Positions 25,245 through 35,507 of a DNA stretch of 64,000 nucleotides are shown here, piece after piece. Location: assembly GCF_009821115.1 (NCBI RefSeq), contig NZ_VYTY01000010.1:62001-126000 (forward strand), given 5' to 3'. The notes beneath the pieces were generated by a model that saw only the letters and a program-made list of their open reading frames with translations, was not told the origin of the DNA and searched no databases. The position numbers and the translations under genes are program-made. Source of the stretch: Nitrincola alkalisediminis (lineage in GTDB: Bacteria > Pseudomonadota > Gammaproteobacteria > Pseudomonadales > Balneatricaceae). How positions within the stretch are numbered: position 1 is the first letter of the stretch; the number at the start of each line of letters is the position of its first letter.

Positions 25245-28082
25245 TTACATCGCTTCAATTGATGCTTTTTGCTCTGATAAGCGAGAGCAAGCCGCTTGCA
25301 TATCTGCTAATTTCTCTTTTTCTTTAGCAACGACCTCAGCAGGGGCCTTGCTGACAAAGCCTTCATTGGACAATTTGCCAGCCAAACGCTCAATTTCTTT
25401 ATTGAGTTTGTCAACTTCCTTATTCAAGCGGGCAAGTTCAGCATCTTTATCAATCAGGCCTGCCATGGGTACCAGGATTTCCATTGCGCCCACCAGTCCT
25501 GTTGCGGACATAGGTGCATCAGCATCGGTAGCCAGGCGCTCTATGCTATCAAGCTTCGCCAGCTTAACTAACAAAGATTCTGTTGCAATGAGGCGTCGTT
25601 CATCTTCAGCGTCGGTGTTGCGCAGAAGCACTGAAATGGCCTTTCCTGGACCAATATTCATTTCGCCACGGATATTACGGATGGCCAGCATCACGCCTTT
25701 TAGCCATTCAATATCGCTATTGGCTTGGCTGTCTATTTTATGAGGCTCAGCGATAGGATAAGGCTGAAGCATCAGAGTATCGCCTGTTTTGCCTGCCAAA
25801 GGACCGACTTTTTGCCAGATCTCTTCAGTGATATAGGGCATCATGGGGTGCGCTAAACGCAGTATTGCTTCAAGAACGCGAACAAGCGTGCGACGTGTGC
25901 CACGAAGGCGTTCAGCCGAGGCGTGCTCATCCCAAAGTACAGGTTTTGACAGTTCAAGATACCAATCGCAGTATTCATTCCAGACGAACTCATACAGGGC
26001 GTTTGAGAGTAAATCAAAACGATACTCTTCAAAATGCTTGGCGATTTGCGCTTCGGTTTCTTGCAGTCTTGAGATGATCCAACGGTCAGCCAGCGAGAGT
26101 TCAACGGGCTCATCCTGAGTTCCGCAGTCTTGGTTTTCCGTGTTCATGAGCACATAGCGTGTCGCATTCCAGAGCTTATTGCAAAAGTTCCGGTAGCCTT
26201 CCATGCGATTCATGTCGAACTTGATATCACGACCCGTGGACGCCAAGGATAAGAAGGTAAAGCGCAACGCATCTGTGCCATAGGGCGCAATGCCTTCTGG
26301 GAAATGCTTGCGTGTTTGCGCTTCAATTTTCTTAGCCAATTGAGGTTGCATCATGTTGCCAGTGCGTTTTTCAACGAGTGTTTCCAGTTCAATGCCATCA
26401 ATGAGGTCTAAGGGGTCAAGGACGTTGCCTTTGGATTTTGACATCTTTTGACCTTCTTGATCACGTACCAAGCCGTGCACGTAGACCTTTTTGAAGGGAA
26501 CTTGATCAGTGAACTTGAGGGTGAACATGATCATTCTGGCAACCCAGAAGAAAATGATATCAAAGCCTGTCACCAGCACGCTGCTGGGGTGGAAGGTTTC
26601 CAGTTCAGGTGTTTTTTCCGGCCACCCCAGGGTTCCAAAGGTCCAAAGAGCAGAGGAGAACCAGGTGTCCAGAACATCATTGTCTTGTGTTAAGGGGAGG
26701 TCGTGACCTAGCTGATACTTTTCACGCGCTTCGGCTTCTGTGCGGGCAACGTATACATTGCCGGAGTCATCATACCAAGCGGGGATACGATGTCCCCACC
26801 AGAGTTGGCGGGAAATACACCAGTCTTGCAAATCACGCATCCATGAAAAATACATATTTTCGTATTGCTTCGGCACAAACTGGATATCGCCTTGTTCTAC
26901 CGCCTCAATAGCCGGTTTGGCCAGGTCGGCAACAGCAACGAACCACTGGTCTGTGAGCAGAGGTTCGATCACAACGCCTGAGCGATCACCGTAGGGCACT
27001 TTTAAGGCGTGATCATCAATTTTTTCAAGGAGACCGAGTTGGTCAAACTCTTCAACGATCCGTTTACGGGCCTCAAAACGATCAAGCAGGTGGTAGCTTT
27101 CGGGCAGTCTGTCGTCCAGATCGCCGTTTACACTGCCGTCACTGTTGTAAACCTCGGCGCGGGTTAATATTGCACCGTTAGGGTCCAAAATGTTGATCAT
27201 CGGCAGTTGATGACGCTTGCCGACTTCGTAGTCGTTGAAGTCATGGGCTGGGGTGATTTTGACACAGCCCGAACCAAATTCGGCATCGACATAGTCATCG
27301 GCAATAATGGGAATGCGGCGTCCGACAAGCGGAAGTTCCACAAACTGACCTTGAAGAGATGAATAGCGTGTGTCCGTGGGGTTTACCGCAACGGCTGTGT
27401 CGCCCAGCATGGTCTCGGGTCGAGTGGTGGCAACGACAATATAGTCTTTACCCTCAGCTGTCTTCATGCCATCGGCCAGTGGGTAACGGAAATGCCATAA
27501 ATGCCCTGATTGATCCTTATTTTCAACTTCCAGATCAGAGATGGCGGTATGTAGTTTGCAGTCCCAGTTAACAAGACGTTTACCACGGTAAATCAGTTTG
27601 TCATCGTACAAGCGAATAAAGACTTCTTGTACGGCTTTGTAAAAGCCCTCATCCATGGTGAAACGCTCACGGGTCCAGTCGATGGAGGCTCCCATGCGTC
27701 GCAATTGGCGGGTAATCGTGCCGCCGGACTCTTCTTTCCATTCCCAGATCTTGTCGATAAAGGCTTCTCGACCTAAGTCGTGGCGGGTTTTGCCTTCTTC
27801 TGCAGCCAGTTTACGCTCAACCAGCATTTGTGTTGCGATACCTGCATGGTCGGTACCGGCTTGCCACAGCGTGTTTTTCCCCAGCATACGCTGATGACGA
27901 ATCAAGCAGTCCATGATGGTATCTTGGAAGGCATGACCCATATGCAAACTGCCGGTGACATTGGGAGGCGGAATCATGATGCTGTAAGCTTCGCCCTGAC
28001 CAGATGGGGCGAAGTAACTGCTTTTTTCCCATTTTTCGTACCAGGTGCGTTCAATATCTTGTGGCTGATAGGTCTTATCCAT
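25245..28082 (-). CDS. valS: Valyl-tRNA synthetase
   Basis: 945 residues from the ATG encoding [11 protein letters not shown], where recalled Pseudomonas and E. coli ValS begin; another ATG five codons up has no SD. Class I signatures: HMGH in [12 protein letters not shown] (HIGH motif) and KMSKSKGN. The editing domain (CP1) lies between about 190 and 340, and a C-terminal coiled-coil ([18 protein letters not shown]) is typical of ValS. It charges tRNA-Val and clears mischarged Thr. It is separated from holC-pepA, its usual upstream neighbours, by two unrelated genes. Confidence 0.98.
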   Translation of the reverse strand: MDKTYQPQDIERTWYEKWEKSSYFAPSGQGEAYSIMIPPPNVTGSLHMGHAFQDTIMDCLIRHQRMLGKNTLWQAGTDHAGIATQMLVERKLAAEEGKTRHDLGREAFIDKIWEWKEESGGTITRQLRRMGASIDWTRERFTMDEGFYKAVQEVFIRLYDDKLIYRGKRLVNWDCKLHTAISDLEVENKDQSGHLWHFRYPLADGMKTAEGKDYIVVATTRPETMLGDTAVAVNPTDTRYSSLQGQFVELPLVGRRIPIIADDYVDAEFGSGCVKITPAHDFNDYEVGKRHQLPMINILDPNGAILTRAEVYNSDGSVNGDLDDRLPESYHLLDRFEARKRIVEEFDQLGLLEKIDDHALKVPYGDRSGVVIEPLLTDQWFVAVADLAKPAIEAVEQGDIQFVPKQYENMYFSWMRDLQDWCISRQLWWGHRIPAWYDDSGNVYVARTEAEAREKYQLGHDLPLTQDNDVLDTWFSSALWTFGTLGWPEKTPELETFHPSSVLVTGFDIIFFWVARMIMFTLKFTDQVPFKKVYVHGLVRDQEGQKMSKSKGNVLDPLDLIDGIELETLVEKRTGNMMQPQLAKKIEAQTRKHFPEGIAPYGTDALRFTFLSLASTGRDIKFDMNRMEGYRNFCNKLWNATRYVLMNTENQDCGTQDEPVELSLADRWIISRLQETEAQIAKHFEEYRFDLLSNALYEFVWNEYCDWYLELSKPVLWDEHASAERLRGTRRTLVRVLEAILRLAHPMMPYITEEIWQKVGPLAGKTGDTLMLQPYPIAEPHKIDSQANSDIEWLKGVMLAIRNIRGEMNIGPGKAISVLLRNTDAEDERRLIATESLLVKLAKLDSIERLATDADAPMSATGLVGAMEILVPMAGLIDKDAELARLNKEVDKLNKEIERLAGKLSNEGFVSKAPAEVVAKEKEKLADMQAACSRLSEQKASIEAM

Positions 28083-28194
28083 GCTGCTCTCGGTCATTTA
28101 ATAATCGGGCCGGGGGGCGATCGTTATAATACGATGTTCCGGAAAACTCGATATTATAACGACTCATCAAGATAGGGTGTAGCGTTGTAATGGA

Positions 28195-28563
28195 TTAGTA
28201 CTGTATTCGATGCGTTTGGGACTGACCCTGACGAACAGAGAAAGGATGACGGCGTTGTGTTTTTGTGTCGCGCTGCGTACCTGTAAAGGTGTATAGCCCA
28301 TCCGGTAGCTCTAAAATAAGCCAAGGTCCTGTGGCAAGACCCTCGATAAGGGTATCCCCTGTGGAATTGGTAATCGTAAAGTCAATATCGGCAATATAAG
28401 CTCGACTTTGATCAAAAAACTCAAAACGCGTATTTTTTTGTGGTGCTTCTTGGCGTGACTCCAAACCTATACCACCTGTCCAGTATTCGCTAGCGTTTAC
28501 GTTGAGTGTAAAGGTGAGCAGTAGTCCAATACATCCAAGATTTTTTAAGGTAAGAGGTGCCAT
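28195..28563 (-). CDS. Secreted hypothetical protein, 122 residues
   Basis: Signal peptide about residues 1-24 (LLLTFTLNVNA-SEY). The mature part looks all-beta: DIDFTITNSTGDTLIEG then LELPDGLYTFTG, recalling carboxypeptidase-regulatory-like or transthyretin-like small domains. GGAG lies 7 nt before the ATG. It is divergent from yccF and lies between valS and holC, where no gene is usual. Periplasmic location is expected, function unknown. Confidence 0.7.
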   Translation of the reverse strand: MAPLTLKNLGCIGLLLTFTLNVNASEYWTGGIGLESRQEAPQKNTRFEFFDQSRAYIADIDFTITNSTGDTLIEGLATGPWLILELPDGLYTFTGTQRDTKTQRRHPFSVRQGQSQTHRIQY

Positions 28564-28659
28564 CGAAGTGCTCCGGTTCAGTTTGATAAATTAAATAGAT
28601 TCGACTGTCTAAAAGGCATAGCATACGCCCAACATGTTAAGGAATCGATAGAGTTAAAT

Positions 28660-29121
28660 ATGAGAGTTATCGGTAATTTTCTTTGGTTTGTTTTGGGCGG
28701 TGTGTTCATGGGGTTGCTATGGTGGATTGTGGGTGTACTTGCCTTTATCACCCTGGTGGGTATTCCATGGGGACGGTCATGTTTTGTGATGGGGCAGTTC
28801 TCATTTTTTCCGTTTGGTAAAGAGGCAATCAGTCGAGAAGAGTTGTATCAGCAGTCTGATATAGGTACTGGGGCGCTGGGTGGGCTTGGCAATATTATTT
28901 GGTTCATTTTTGCGGGTATTTGGTTAGCGATTGGGCATGTGTTTGCGGCTGTGTTGTGCTTTATGACGATTATCGGTATTCCGTTTTCGATTCAGCACTT
29001 AAAACTTGCGGGCATCGCTTTAGCGCCAATTGGTAAAACCGTTGTGACGCGCGAAGTGGCAGAGGCTGTGCGAATGCAAAATGCGAACGCAAGCCTCGTG
29101 CATTTACGTAACAAGCGCTAA
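28660..29121 (+). CDS. yccF: YccF-domain inner-membrane protein
   Basis: 153 residues made of two similar YccF repeats (about 1-60 and 70-130), each with a hydrophobic helix pair and a GIP motif (LVGIPWGRSC and IIGIPFSIQH). Same size and order as E. coli YccF (148 aa). Integral inner-membrane protein of unknown function. It has its own terminator, so it is a single-gene unit. Confidence 0.92.
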   Translation: MRVIGNFLWFVLGGVFMGLLWWIVGVLAFITLVGIPWGRSCFVMGQFSFFPFGKEAISREELYQQSDIGTGALGGLGNIIWFIFAGIWLAIGHVFAAVLCFMTIIGIPFSIQHLKLAGIALAPIGKTVVTREVAEAVRMQNANASLVHLRNKR

Positions 29122-29130
29122 CAACAGTGA

Positions 29131-29168
29131 CTAACCTTACCCAGTAATCTGGGGTGGTTAGCTATTTT
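29131..29168 (+). terminator. Rho-independent terminator after yccF
   Basis: Two-part stem: CTAACC/GGTTAG outside and ACCCAG/CTGGGGT inside (one bulged G) around TAAT, followed by CTATTTTTG. Confidence 0.75.
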
Positions 29169-29222
29169 TGATGTGCGAAAGGATATGCGAATTTTATGTT
29201 GATTATCGAGCGCTTAGGTGGA

Positions 29223-29657
29223 TTAGCCTTGGCGCGCTCTCATATCCACACGATTCAGTTCATAGCCAAGATCACGGCAACGCACATAGTTTTGGCGCGA
29301 CGCATCCAGCAATGCTTGATCTTGAACAACGATTTCGGCTATGCGATCGAACTCAAAGGCCAACTCAATCAATTGATCGGCGGCATTAATAAACAGTGAT
29401 CGATGATCGGGCGCTTGCTCCCCCCAGCCAATACTAATCGGCGCACTGGGCGTTTGCCCAATGCGGTGATGCGGTAAAAAGCTGTCTTCGCGGTAGCCCC
29501 ACATAAAACGATCTAAATACTCAGCTTGAGCTGGGTCGCGGGTATAAATAAAGACCCTCAACCCCTGCTCAAGTGCCTTCTCGCACACCCGGCAGATGAA
29601 CGTAAAGCGACTCTGTTCATCTGCTTGGGGCAGAATATAAAAATCTGCTCTCGCCAT
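29223..29657 (-). CDS. holC: DNA polymerase III chi subunit
   Basis: 144 residues, the usual chi size (E. coli 147). It starts with ARADFYILPQ and contains CRVCEKALEQGLRVFIYT and FLPHHRIG, typical of HolC. Chi links the clamp loader, via psi, to single-strand binding protein. Its start overlaps the pepA stop by one base. This is the standard pepA-holC arrangement, but valS does not follow directly. Confidence 0.93.
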   Translation of the reverse strand: MARADFYILPQADEQSRFTFICRVCEKALEQGLRVFIYTRDPAQAEYLDRFMWGYREDSFLPHHRIGQTPSAPISIGWGEQAPDHRSLFINAADQLIELAFEFDRIAEIVVQDQALLDASRQNYVRCRDLGYELNRVDMRARQG

Positions 29658-31174
29658 TAGTGGTGGTCATGCTCAGGCATGTCGATGCTTTCAGCCAGAT
29701 CGATCAAGTACTGGCACAATAATGGAACGCAGCGGCCCGTTGCGCCTTTCTCTTTACCATTACTGTTCCAAGCAACGCCCGCTATGTCCAAGTGTGCCCA
29801 AGGGTAAGCCTTTGTGAAACGTGATAAGAAACACGCAGCCGTGATAGTGCCCGCTGAGCGTCCGCCAATATTGGCCATATCGGCAAAGTTTGAGTCCAAC
29901 AACTCTTGGTACTCATCCCATAAAGGAAGAGGCCATGCGCGGTCTGATGCGTAGTCACCTGCTTTGAGGAGGTTTTCAGCGAGGGAGTCATTGTTTGATA
30001 ACAACCCAGACGCTTGGTGCCCCAGTGCAATAATGCAAGCACCTGTGAGGGTTGCAACATCGATCACACTTGCAGGCTTGAAGCGCTCTGCATAAGTGAG
30101 GGCATCACACAGCACCAAGCGACCTTCAGCATCGGTATTTAATATCTCAACGGTTTGGCCTGATAGCGTGGTAACAACATCACCGGGTTTGGTGGCTTTG
30201 CTACCTGGCATGTTCTCAGCGGCGGCAACAATCGCAATAATGTTCAGCGGGAGTTGCATTTCGGCGGCGGCTTCAATAGTGCCCAGTACGCTTGCAGCAC
30301 CGCACATATCAAATTTCATTTCATCCATGCCAGCGCCAGGCTTTAAGCTGATGCCACCTGTATCAAAGGTGATGCCTTTGCCAACCAATACGTGAGGTGC
30401 GTCGTTTTTATCGCCACCGAGGTATTTTATGACGATCAATTTAGACGGCTCGGCACTGCCACGGCCTACGGATAGCAGGCTGTGCATGCCGAGTTTGTCC
30501 ATGTCGTCTTCTTCAAGAATCTTGACTTTGAGGGTGTCGAACTCGCTTTCAAGGGCTTTGGCTTTATTGGCAAGATAAGTCGGTGTACAAATGTTGCCCG
30601 GAAGGTTGCCCAGTTCTCTGGCAGCATTGATACCATTTGAAATAGCGACGCCATCCAAAAGGGCGCTTTCGCCAAGCTCAGTTAAGCTGTCTTCAAGGTA
30701 AATCGATAGCTGTTCTATGCGAGTCGGCTCAGCTTTTTTACTCTTTGTGGTGTCGTACTGATAAAAATCAGTGGAAATCCACTCAACAAGTAAGCGTGTT
30801 TGGCGGTAAACATCTTGGTGTTCACTGGCTAAACCGTCCAGAGCCAGCACAACGTGCTTGCAGGCAAGTTTAGTGAGTAGGGTATCTAGGCCTTTGATGA
30901 GCTTGCGAAAGTGTCGATCTTTACGCTCATCCGATTTGCCTAAGCCAACAACCAGCACGCGAGGGCTGGCAATACCTGGCAGGTTAAACAGCATTTGCTG
31001 TTCGCCTGATTTTCCAGTCAGATCGCCCATCTTGATCAGTTGGCTTAAGTGCCCGTTTGAGGCTTGGTCAACAGCAGTGGCTGTGGGTGTTAGTTTGCCA
31101 TCGGCTTCGAGGCCGATGACTAAACAGTCAGCGTTTAAACTAACAGGGCTGTCATTCACGATTTCAAAAAACAT
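29657..31174 (-). CDS. pepA: Leucyl aminopeptidase PepA (M17)
   Basis: 505 residues from the ATG with GGAG 5 nt upstream; the longer frame begins at a TTG. The M17 signature NTDAEGRL is present, with GKGITFDTGG and KFDMCGAA carrying metal ligands and the Lys/Arg active site. A dinuclear metal N-terminal exopeptidase; in E. coli PepA also binds DNA in cer recombination and carAB control. First gene of pepA-holC, divergent from lptF. Confidence 0.96.
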   Translation of the reverse strand: MFFEIVNDSPVSLNADCLVIGLEADGKLTPTATAVDQASNGHLSQLIKMGDLTGKSGEQQMLFNLPGIASPRVLVVGLGKSDERKDRHFRKLIKGLDTLLTKLACKHVVLALDGLASEHQDVYRQTRLLVEWISTDFYQYDTTKSKKAEPTRIEQLSIYLEDSLTELGESALLDGVAISNGINAARELGNLPGNICTPTYLANKAKALESEFDTLKVKILEEDDMDKLGMHSLLSVGRGSAEPSKLIVIKYLGGDKNDAPHVLVGKGITFDTGGISLKPGAGMDEMKFDMCGAASVLGTIEAAAEMQLPLNIIAIVAAAENMPGSKATKPGDVVTTLSGQTVEILNTDAEGRLVLCDALTYAERFKPASVIDVATLTGACIIALGHQASGLLSNNDSLAENLLKAGDYASDRAWPLPLWDEYQELLDSNFADMANIGGRSAGTITAACFLSRFTKAYPWAHLDIAGVAWNSNGKEKGATGRCVPLLCQYLIDLAESIDMPEHDHH

Positions 31175-31271
31175 GTGGGCTCCAAGCAAGACATTCAAAT
31201 GCGATTAAGAGATAATACCACTATAAACCATTTGTATCCTTTATCTCTATGCTCTCGACTAGGATTATGTC

Positions 31272-32381
31272 TTGATCTTATTTCGTTATTTATTCCGTGA
31301 AGTTGGAATCAGTACCTTTGCTGTGACATCGGTGTTGATGCTAATCATTATCAGCGCACGACTGGCGAAATACCTCGCAGATGCAGCGGCAGGTAAGCTC
31401 GAGGCTGTGGCGGTGTTTTTAATTTTACTCTACCGGATGCCAGGTTTTCTTGAACTTTTACTACCATTGGGGCTGTTTTTGGGTGTGCTATTGGGGTACG
31501 GTCGTCTTTACCTCGACAGTGAAATGGTGGTCATGAAGGCGGCTGGATTCAGTACGCGTCGGTTGGTCACCTATACTCTTGGGCCTGCGCTGTTCATCAG
31601 TGCCTTGGTGGCCAGTTTGTCCCTATGGTTAACCCCTTACGGCTTATCTCAAGCCAATCAGGTGTTTCTTCAGCAAGAGTCGCGCAGTGAATTGGACATG
31701 CTCACCCCCGGGCGCTTTTTGTCGCAAGGACAAGGGCAAGTGACCTATGCCGAGCGCTTTGAAGATGACCGACTCAAGCAAGTGTTTGTGGCACAGCAAA
31801 CGAAAGACGGGGCTCCCGTGCTGTTATTTGCCGAGTCTGCTGAACGTCGACTGCTGACAGAGCAGAATCAGCGCTTTTTAGTCTTGCATAATGGCTATCG
31901 TTACGATGGACGCCCAGGCGATTTGGCGTTTACTGAAATTGCCTATCGTGAATATGGGATTTTGTTGCCTGAACCTGATTTTAGCCATGAAATGAGTGAT
32001 ACGGATGCAACCCCGACCTTGCAGTTGATGCAAGAGTCAGACCCGAAATCAATTGCTGCGTTGCATTGGCGCTTGTCATTGCCTGTGCTGGCCTTGGTGG
32101 TTGCGTTAATTGCGGTTCCCTTAAGTCATGCACATCCAAGGCAGGGGCGCTTTGCGCGGCTTATTCCAGCCATTTTGGGCTATTTACTGTATGTGGGATT
32201 GCTTACAACTGCACGCTCCGCAATCGAAAAAGGCGGTCATCCAGCGAGTATTTGGGCTGTTCATTTTGGCTTTATGTGTTTGGCCTTTAATTTGATTGCA
32301 CTCTCTGAGTTTTGGGGTCGAGTGGGGCGCTATTGTGTCAGCCTTGTCTTGAGTGTTGTGCGTAAGAAGGAGGTCGCATGA
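31272..32381 (+). CDS. lptF: LPS export ABC transporter permease LptF
   Basis: 369 residues. The start codon is TTG: AGGA lies 7 nt upstream, the only nearby ATG (31267) hits a stop at once, and the protein then begins MILFRYLFRE like LptF. Six membrane spans, three on each side of a large periplasmic beta-jellyroll domain (about 130-270). SEMVVMKAAGFS, the coupling-helix region, is typical. With LptG it forms the membrane part of the LptB2FG extractor. Divergent from pepA, the usual gammaproteobacterial layout. Confidence 0.96.
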   Translation: MILFRYLFREVGISTFAVTSVLMLIIISARLAKYLADAAAGKLEAVAVFLILLYRMPGFLELLLPLGLFLGVLLGYGRLYLDSEMVVMKAAGFSTRRLVTYTLGPALFISALVASLSLWLTPYGLSQANQVFLQQESRSELDMLTPGRFLSQGQGQVTYAERFEDDRLKQVFVAQQTKDGAPVLLFAESAERRLLTEQNQRFLVLHNGYRYDGRPGDLAFTEIAYREYGILLPEPDFSHEMSDTDATPTLQLMQESDPKSIAALHWRLSLPVLALVVALIAVPLSHAHPRQGRFARLIPAILGYLLYVGLLTTARSAIEKGGHPASIWAVHFGFMCLAFNLIALSEFWGRVGRYCVSLVLSVVRKKEVA

Positions 32382-33442
32382 ATCTGATGGATCGATACAT
32401 CATGGGGCATGTCCTGCGCTCAATAGTCTTGGTGCTCTTGGTGATTATTGGACTTGACTGTCTCATGGCCTTTTTGGATCAGCTGAGCAATCTTAATGAC
32501 TTCTACACCTTGTCTGGGGCTATGTCCTATGTAGCTTGGACCTTTCCACGGCGCGTTTATGAATTTATACCGATGAGCAGTCTGGTGGGGGCTATGCTCG
32601 GTTTGGGTATGCTGGCATCACACAGCGAACTGACTGTCATGAGGGCGGCTGGTTTTTCAACGGCTCGAATTCTCTTGGCCGTGTTTAAGCCCGTCGCACT
32701 TTTGGCGTTGGGCGGTATTTTGCTGGGACAGTATATCGCTCCAATCACAGAACAACGTGCTCAAAGTGTGAGAGCTGTTGCAATGGCGGGCGGCGGCATG
32801 GTGTTTTCACGTGCGGGTCTTTGGCATAAAGAAGGCAGTTTGTTTATTCATATCAACGCTGTTGAGTCGGGCGCCAAGCTGCATGGCGTTACGCGCTATT
32901 TATTTGATGATAATAAGCAACTGCGAGAAAGCAGTTTCGCGCAAAGTGCTGAATATCAACCAGAGGGGTATTGGCTTCTTCGTTCAGTTGAACATTCGTT
33001 TTTATCCGATCAGGACGTCCGATCTGAATCTCGATTGCAAGAGCGATGGGACAGTGGTTTGACGCCGGAGCTCTTGTCTGTGGTGGTTGTGGAACCTCAG
33101 GATTTGTCGATTACGGGATTGTATGAGTATTCACAGTATTTAGAAGCCCAAGGTGTGAATGCAGACACCTATCAATTGGCCTTTTGGGCAAAGTTGTTAC
33201 AGCCTTTATCAATCGGGGCCTTAGTTTTAATTGGTGTCTCGTTTATTTTTGGGCCTTTACGAAGTGTGTCGGTGGGACAACGAATTATTACAGGTGTTGT
33301 GCTGGGGCTGGTGTTTAAGTTTGGACAGGATTTGCTGGGGCCTGCCAGCAGTGTTTTCGGCTTTCCTCCCTTGCTTGCAACGCTTTTGCCGATTCTGATC
33401 AGCGTTGCTGTGGGGTCACTGTTGCTAAAAAGAGCAGGTTAA
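32378..33442 (+). CDS. lptG: LPS export ABC transporter permease LptG
   Basis: 354 residues. The ATG overlaps the lptF stop by 4 bp (ATGA). Three N-terminal spans, the coupling region SELTVMRAAGFS, a periplasmic jellyroll domain and three C-terminal spans. Works with LptF and the LptB ATPase to lift LPS from the inner membrane to the LptC/A/D bridge. A terminator overlaps its stop codon. Confidence 0.96.
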   Translation: MNLMDRYIMGHVLRSIVLVLLVIIGLDCLMAFLDQLSNLNDFYTLSGAMSYVAWTFPRRVYEFIPMSSLVGAMLGLGMLASHSELTVMRAAGFSTARILLAVFKPVALLALGGILLGQYIAPITEQRAQSVRAVAMAGGGMVFSRAGLWHKEGSLFIHINAVESGAKLHGVTRYLFDDNKQLRESSFAQSAEYQPEGYWLLRSVEHSFLSDQDVRSESRLQERWDSGLTPELLSVVVVEPQDLSITGLYEYSQYLEAQGVNADTYQLAFWAKLLQPLSIGALVLIGVSFIFGPLRSVSVGQRIITGVVLGLVFKFGQDLLGPASSVFGFPPLLATLLPILISVAVGSLLLKRAG

Positions 33443-33457
33443 AGCCTGCTTTTTTTA
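33433..33457 (+). terminator. Rho-independent terminator of lptFG
   Basis: AGCAGG-TTAAAG-CCTGCT followed by seven T. The stem includes the last lptG codons, so the stop codon lies in the loop. Confidence 0.88.
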
Positions 33458-33480
33458 GCATGAAAAAGACGTCTCGGGTA

Positions 33481-33933
33481 TCAATTCTTAGGCAGTTGTA
33501 CGACACAGCTTTCAGACAGTTTGTCGTGCCAAGTCAATTTTTCGTCGTTGAAAAGCATCCAAAGATAGCCTAAACCAAAGCAGAGCATGGATAGAGCGGC
33601 TAAGAAGAAACGCAATAAAGACTGAGTCCAAGTGAGCTTATAGCCACCCAGTGACTGGACTCGAATTCTCCAGGCTTGCATACCGAGTGTTTGTCCGTTG
33701 CGCGTCCAAAAAAAACCAAAGAACAAAAATGTAATGATGAATAGTGCACTTTTGAGGGCGGGGCCTTCAACGGCTTCGCCATCGTTAAGGCCAACAGCCA
33801 CAAAGCCTGTGATCATCCAGATGGCGACAATAATCATGAAATCGTAGAGCATCGCCAAAAGACGTTTGGCGAGGCTTGCAGGGCGCATGTCTGATTGCGG
33901 TCCGCGAAATGGGCGTTGGGAGTTGAGTAGCAT
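33481..33933 (-). CDS. RDD-family membrane protein
   Basis: 150 residues from the ATG; the longer frame starts at TTG. RDD features: RPASLAKRLLAMLYDFMII (Arg then Asp-Asp-type region in span 1), a second span (SALFIITFLFFGFFW), TLGMQAWRIRV and WHDKLS at the end. About three membrane spans. RDD proteins are of unclear function, some linked to Na+ or other transport. Convergent with lptG. Confidence 0.9.
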   Translation of the reverse strand: MLLNSQRPFRGPQSDMRPASLAKRLLAMLYDFMIIVAIWMITGFVAVGLNDGEAVEGPALKSALFIITFLFFGFFWTRNGQTLGMQAWRIRVQSLGGYKLTWTQSLLRFFLAALSMLCFGLGYLWMLFNDEKLTWHDKLSESCVVQLPKN

Positions 33934-34000
33934 AGAGTCTATTCCAAACTTCAACCGACATGCCTAACTCATTTTAAGAGAAGGCATGTCGGTTGATAGG

Positions 34001-34798
34001 TTAGTTGATGTATCGAGCTTTGTAGGTTTCTGCCAACTGCTTTGCCGTTTCAACTTCGGTATCGTTTAGTTTCATGAGCAAGCGTTGCGCAATCGGTTGA
34101 GCGGTTTTATCACCCAAGTCAGCTGCGTTTTTTAACCAAGCAAACGCGATAATGTCACTGCTGTAAGCGTCATCTGTGCCATGATCGGTGGCATAGAGTG
34201 TACCTAAAAAGAAAAGAGATTGAGTGTAACCACGCTCAGCGGCTTGTCTGTACCAGTGCTCAGCGGTTTCATAGTTTTGCTCAGTTCCTGTACCAAAATT
34301 GTAGCAGCGGCCTAGATTGTGCCAAGCAGCAACTAAGCCTTGATCGGCCGCTAAACTGTAATGGCGATAGGCTTCTTCTGTATTGCGTTCAACACCCTTG
34401 CCAAACTCGTACATTTCACCCAAGGTGTTTTGTGCCTCGGCATTGCCGGCCTCAGCCAGAGGGCTTAAGCGTTTAAACTCCACCGCATAGGCTTTGTTTT
34501 TCAGTGCACGTAAACGGGTTACGCTGTCTAGGTGGCCTTGGTTGGCACCGATGCTGTAGAGTCGTTCCGCTTCAATCGCGTCTTCGGTGACTCCCCAGCC
34601 ATTCTCGAAGATTTGCCCTAACAAATTTGCGGCCTCTAGGTTGCCGTCCCTTGTCATGGGTTGCAGGATATTTAGCGCAGCAGAGTAGTTTTGCGACGCA
34701 ATGGCTTCTTGGGCGGATTTAATGTCGTTTGCAGAAACGGGACTGAACTGAAGTGTAAACAGGAGGCCTGCTGCTGCCATGAGAGTAGATCTTTTCAT
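34001..34798 (-). CDS. Periplasmic Sel1-repeat protein
   Basis: 265 residues from the ATG 10 nt after GAGAGG; an ATG three codons earlier would be only 1 nt from that site. Signal peptide (LMAAAGLLFTLQFSPVSA). At least four Sel1/TPR-like repeats, such as AANLLGQIFENGWGVTEDAIEAERLY in pattern, AQNTLGEMYEFGKG and AWHNLGRCYNFGTG. Sel1 repeats mediate protein contacts, so a scaffolding role in the envelope is likely; the partner is unknown. Confidence 0.92.
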   Translation of the reverse strand: MKRSTLMAAAGLLFTLQFSPVSANDIKSAQEAIASQNYSAALNILQPMTRDGNLEAANLLGQIFENGWGVTEDAIEAERLYSIGANQGHLDSVTRLRALKNKAYAVEFKRLSPLAEAGNAEAQNTLGEMYEFGKGVERNTEEAYRHYSLAADQGLVAAWHNLGRCYNFGTGTEQNYETAEHWYRQAAERGYTQSLFFLGTLYATDHGTDDAYSSDIIAFAWLKNAADLGDKTAQPIAQRLLMKLNDTEVETAKQLAETYKARYIN

Positions 34799-34891
34799 TA
34801 AACGCATACCTCTCGATAGGATCGAGTCAAATTTAGTTTACCTGCATTTGTTTTGTGTACAGGTCGAATTGAGCAGCCAATATATAAGTAA

Positions 34892-34912
34892 GCCAAGCCT
34901 AATAAGCTTGGC
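34892..34912. repeat. 7-bp inverted repeat between gloA and the Sel1 gene
   Basis: GCCAAGC-CTAATAA-GCTTGGC followed on the plus strand by AAAATTTT. It may be a secondary terminator or an operator near the Sel1 promoter. Confidence 0.35.
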
Positions 34913-34948
34913 AAAATTTTAAATTATTTTAATGAACGAATAGTACCA

Positions 34949-34987
34949 AAAAAAACGCCTATCAACATCCGCCATAAGGCGGTTGTT
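34949..34987 (-). terminator. Rho-independent terminator of gloA
   Basis: AACA-T-CCGCC / GGCGG-T-TGTT around ATAA, starting 4 bp after the gloA stop. On the minus strand it leads, after GATAGGCG, into eight T. Confidence 0.75.
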
Positions 34988-34991
34988 CGGT

Positions 34992-35384
34992 TTAATCTTG
35001 GCGTTTAGGGCTCAAAAGCTCGATCATATAGCCGTCTGGATCACGGACGAATGCAAGAATGCTGTTGCCATGTTTCATTGGCCCGGCTTCTCTAACCACC
35101 TCTCCACCCTTTTCTTTGATGCGCTCACACGCGGCATAGACATCGTCGACCTCAATCGCGACATGCCCAAAGCCTGTGCCCAGCTCATAGGCGTCTGTGT
35201 CCCAGTTGTGCGTGAGTTCAATGGCTGAGTGTTTAGATTCGTCACCATACCCGACAAATGCCAGAGTGAATCGACCTTCGGGATAGTCTTTTTGTCGATG
35301 CAAGGACATGCCCAATACATTGGTGTAGAAGTCCAGTGACTTTTCTAAGTTGCCGACGCGAAGCATAGTGTGTAACAGTCTCAT
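34992..35384 (-). CDS. gloA: Lactoylglutathione lyase (glyoxalase I)
   Basis: 130 residues from the ATG with AGAGG 7 nt upstream; E. coli GloA has 135. It begins MRLLHTMLRVGNLEKSLDFY, and metal ligands fit the pattern: His5, Glu in SAIELTHNW, His in GFGHVAIEV and Glu in GYMIELL. It converts the methylglyoxal-glutathione hemithioacetal to S-lactoylglutathione, probably with Ni2+ as in other short bacterial forms. Confidence 0.96.
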   Translation of the reverse strand: MRLLHTMLRVGNLEKSLDFYTNVLGMSLHRQKDYPEGRFTLAFVGYGDESKHSAIELTHNWDTDAYELGTGFGHVAIEVDDVYAACERIKEKGGEVVREAGPMKHGNSILAFVRDPDGYMIELLSPKRQD

Positions 35385-35507
35385 AAAGTGGCCTCTAACA
35401 AAATTAGGCAAGAGAATTCCAATGAAGCTTGCCAGAAAGAATAATTCACCGATAATTAAAGAATGTATAAGATACACCTAATTATATTTGATTGCAGGAG
35501 AGATGAC

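Noticed and set aside
25102-25743. 213-codon ORF on the plus strand inside valS
   Set aside because: Antisense to conserved valS sequence; Ser/Ala-rich translation typical of a shadow frame.
27780-28175. 131-codon ORF antisense to the valS 5' end
   Set aside because: Shadow of valS, no SD, and crosses the valS promoter region.
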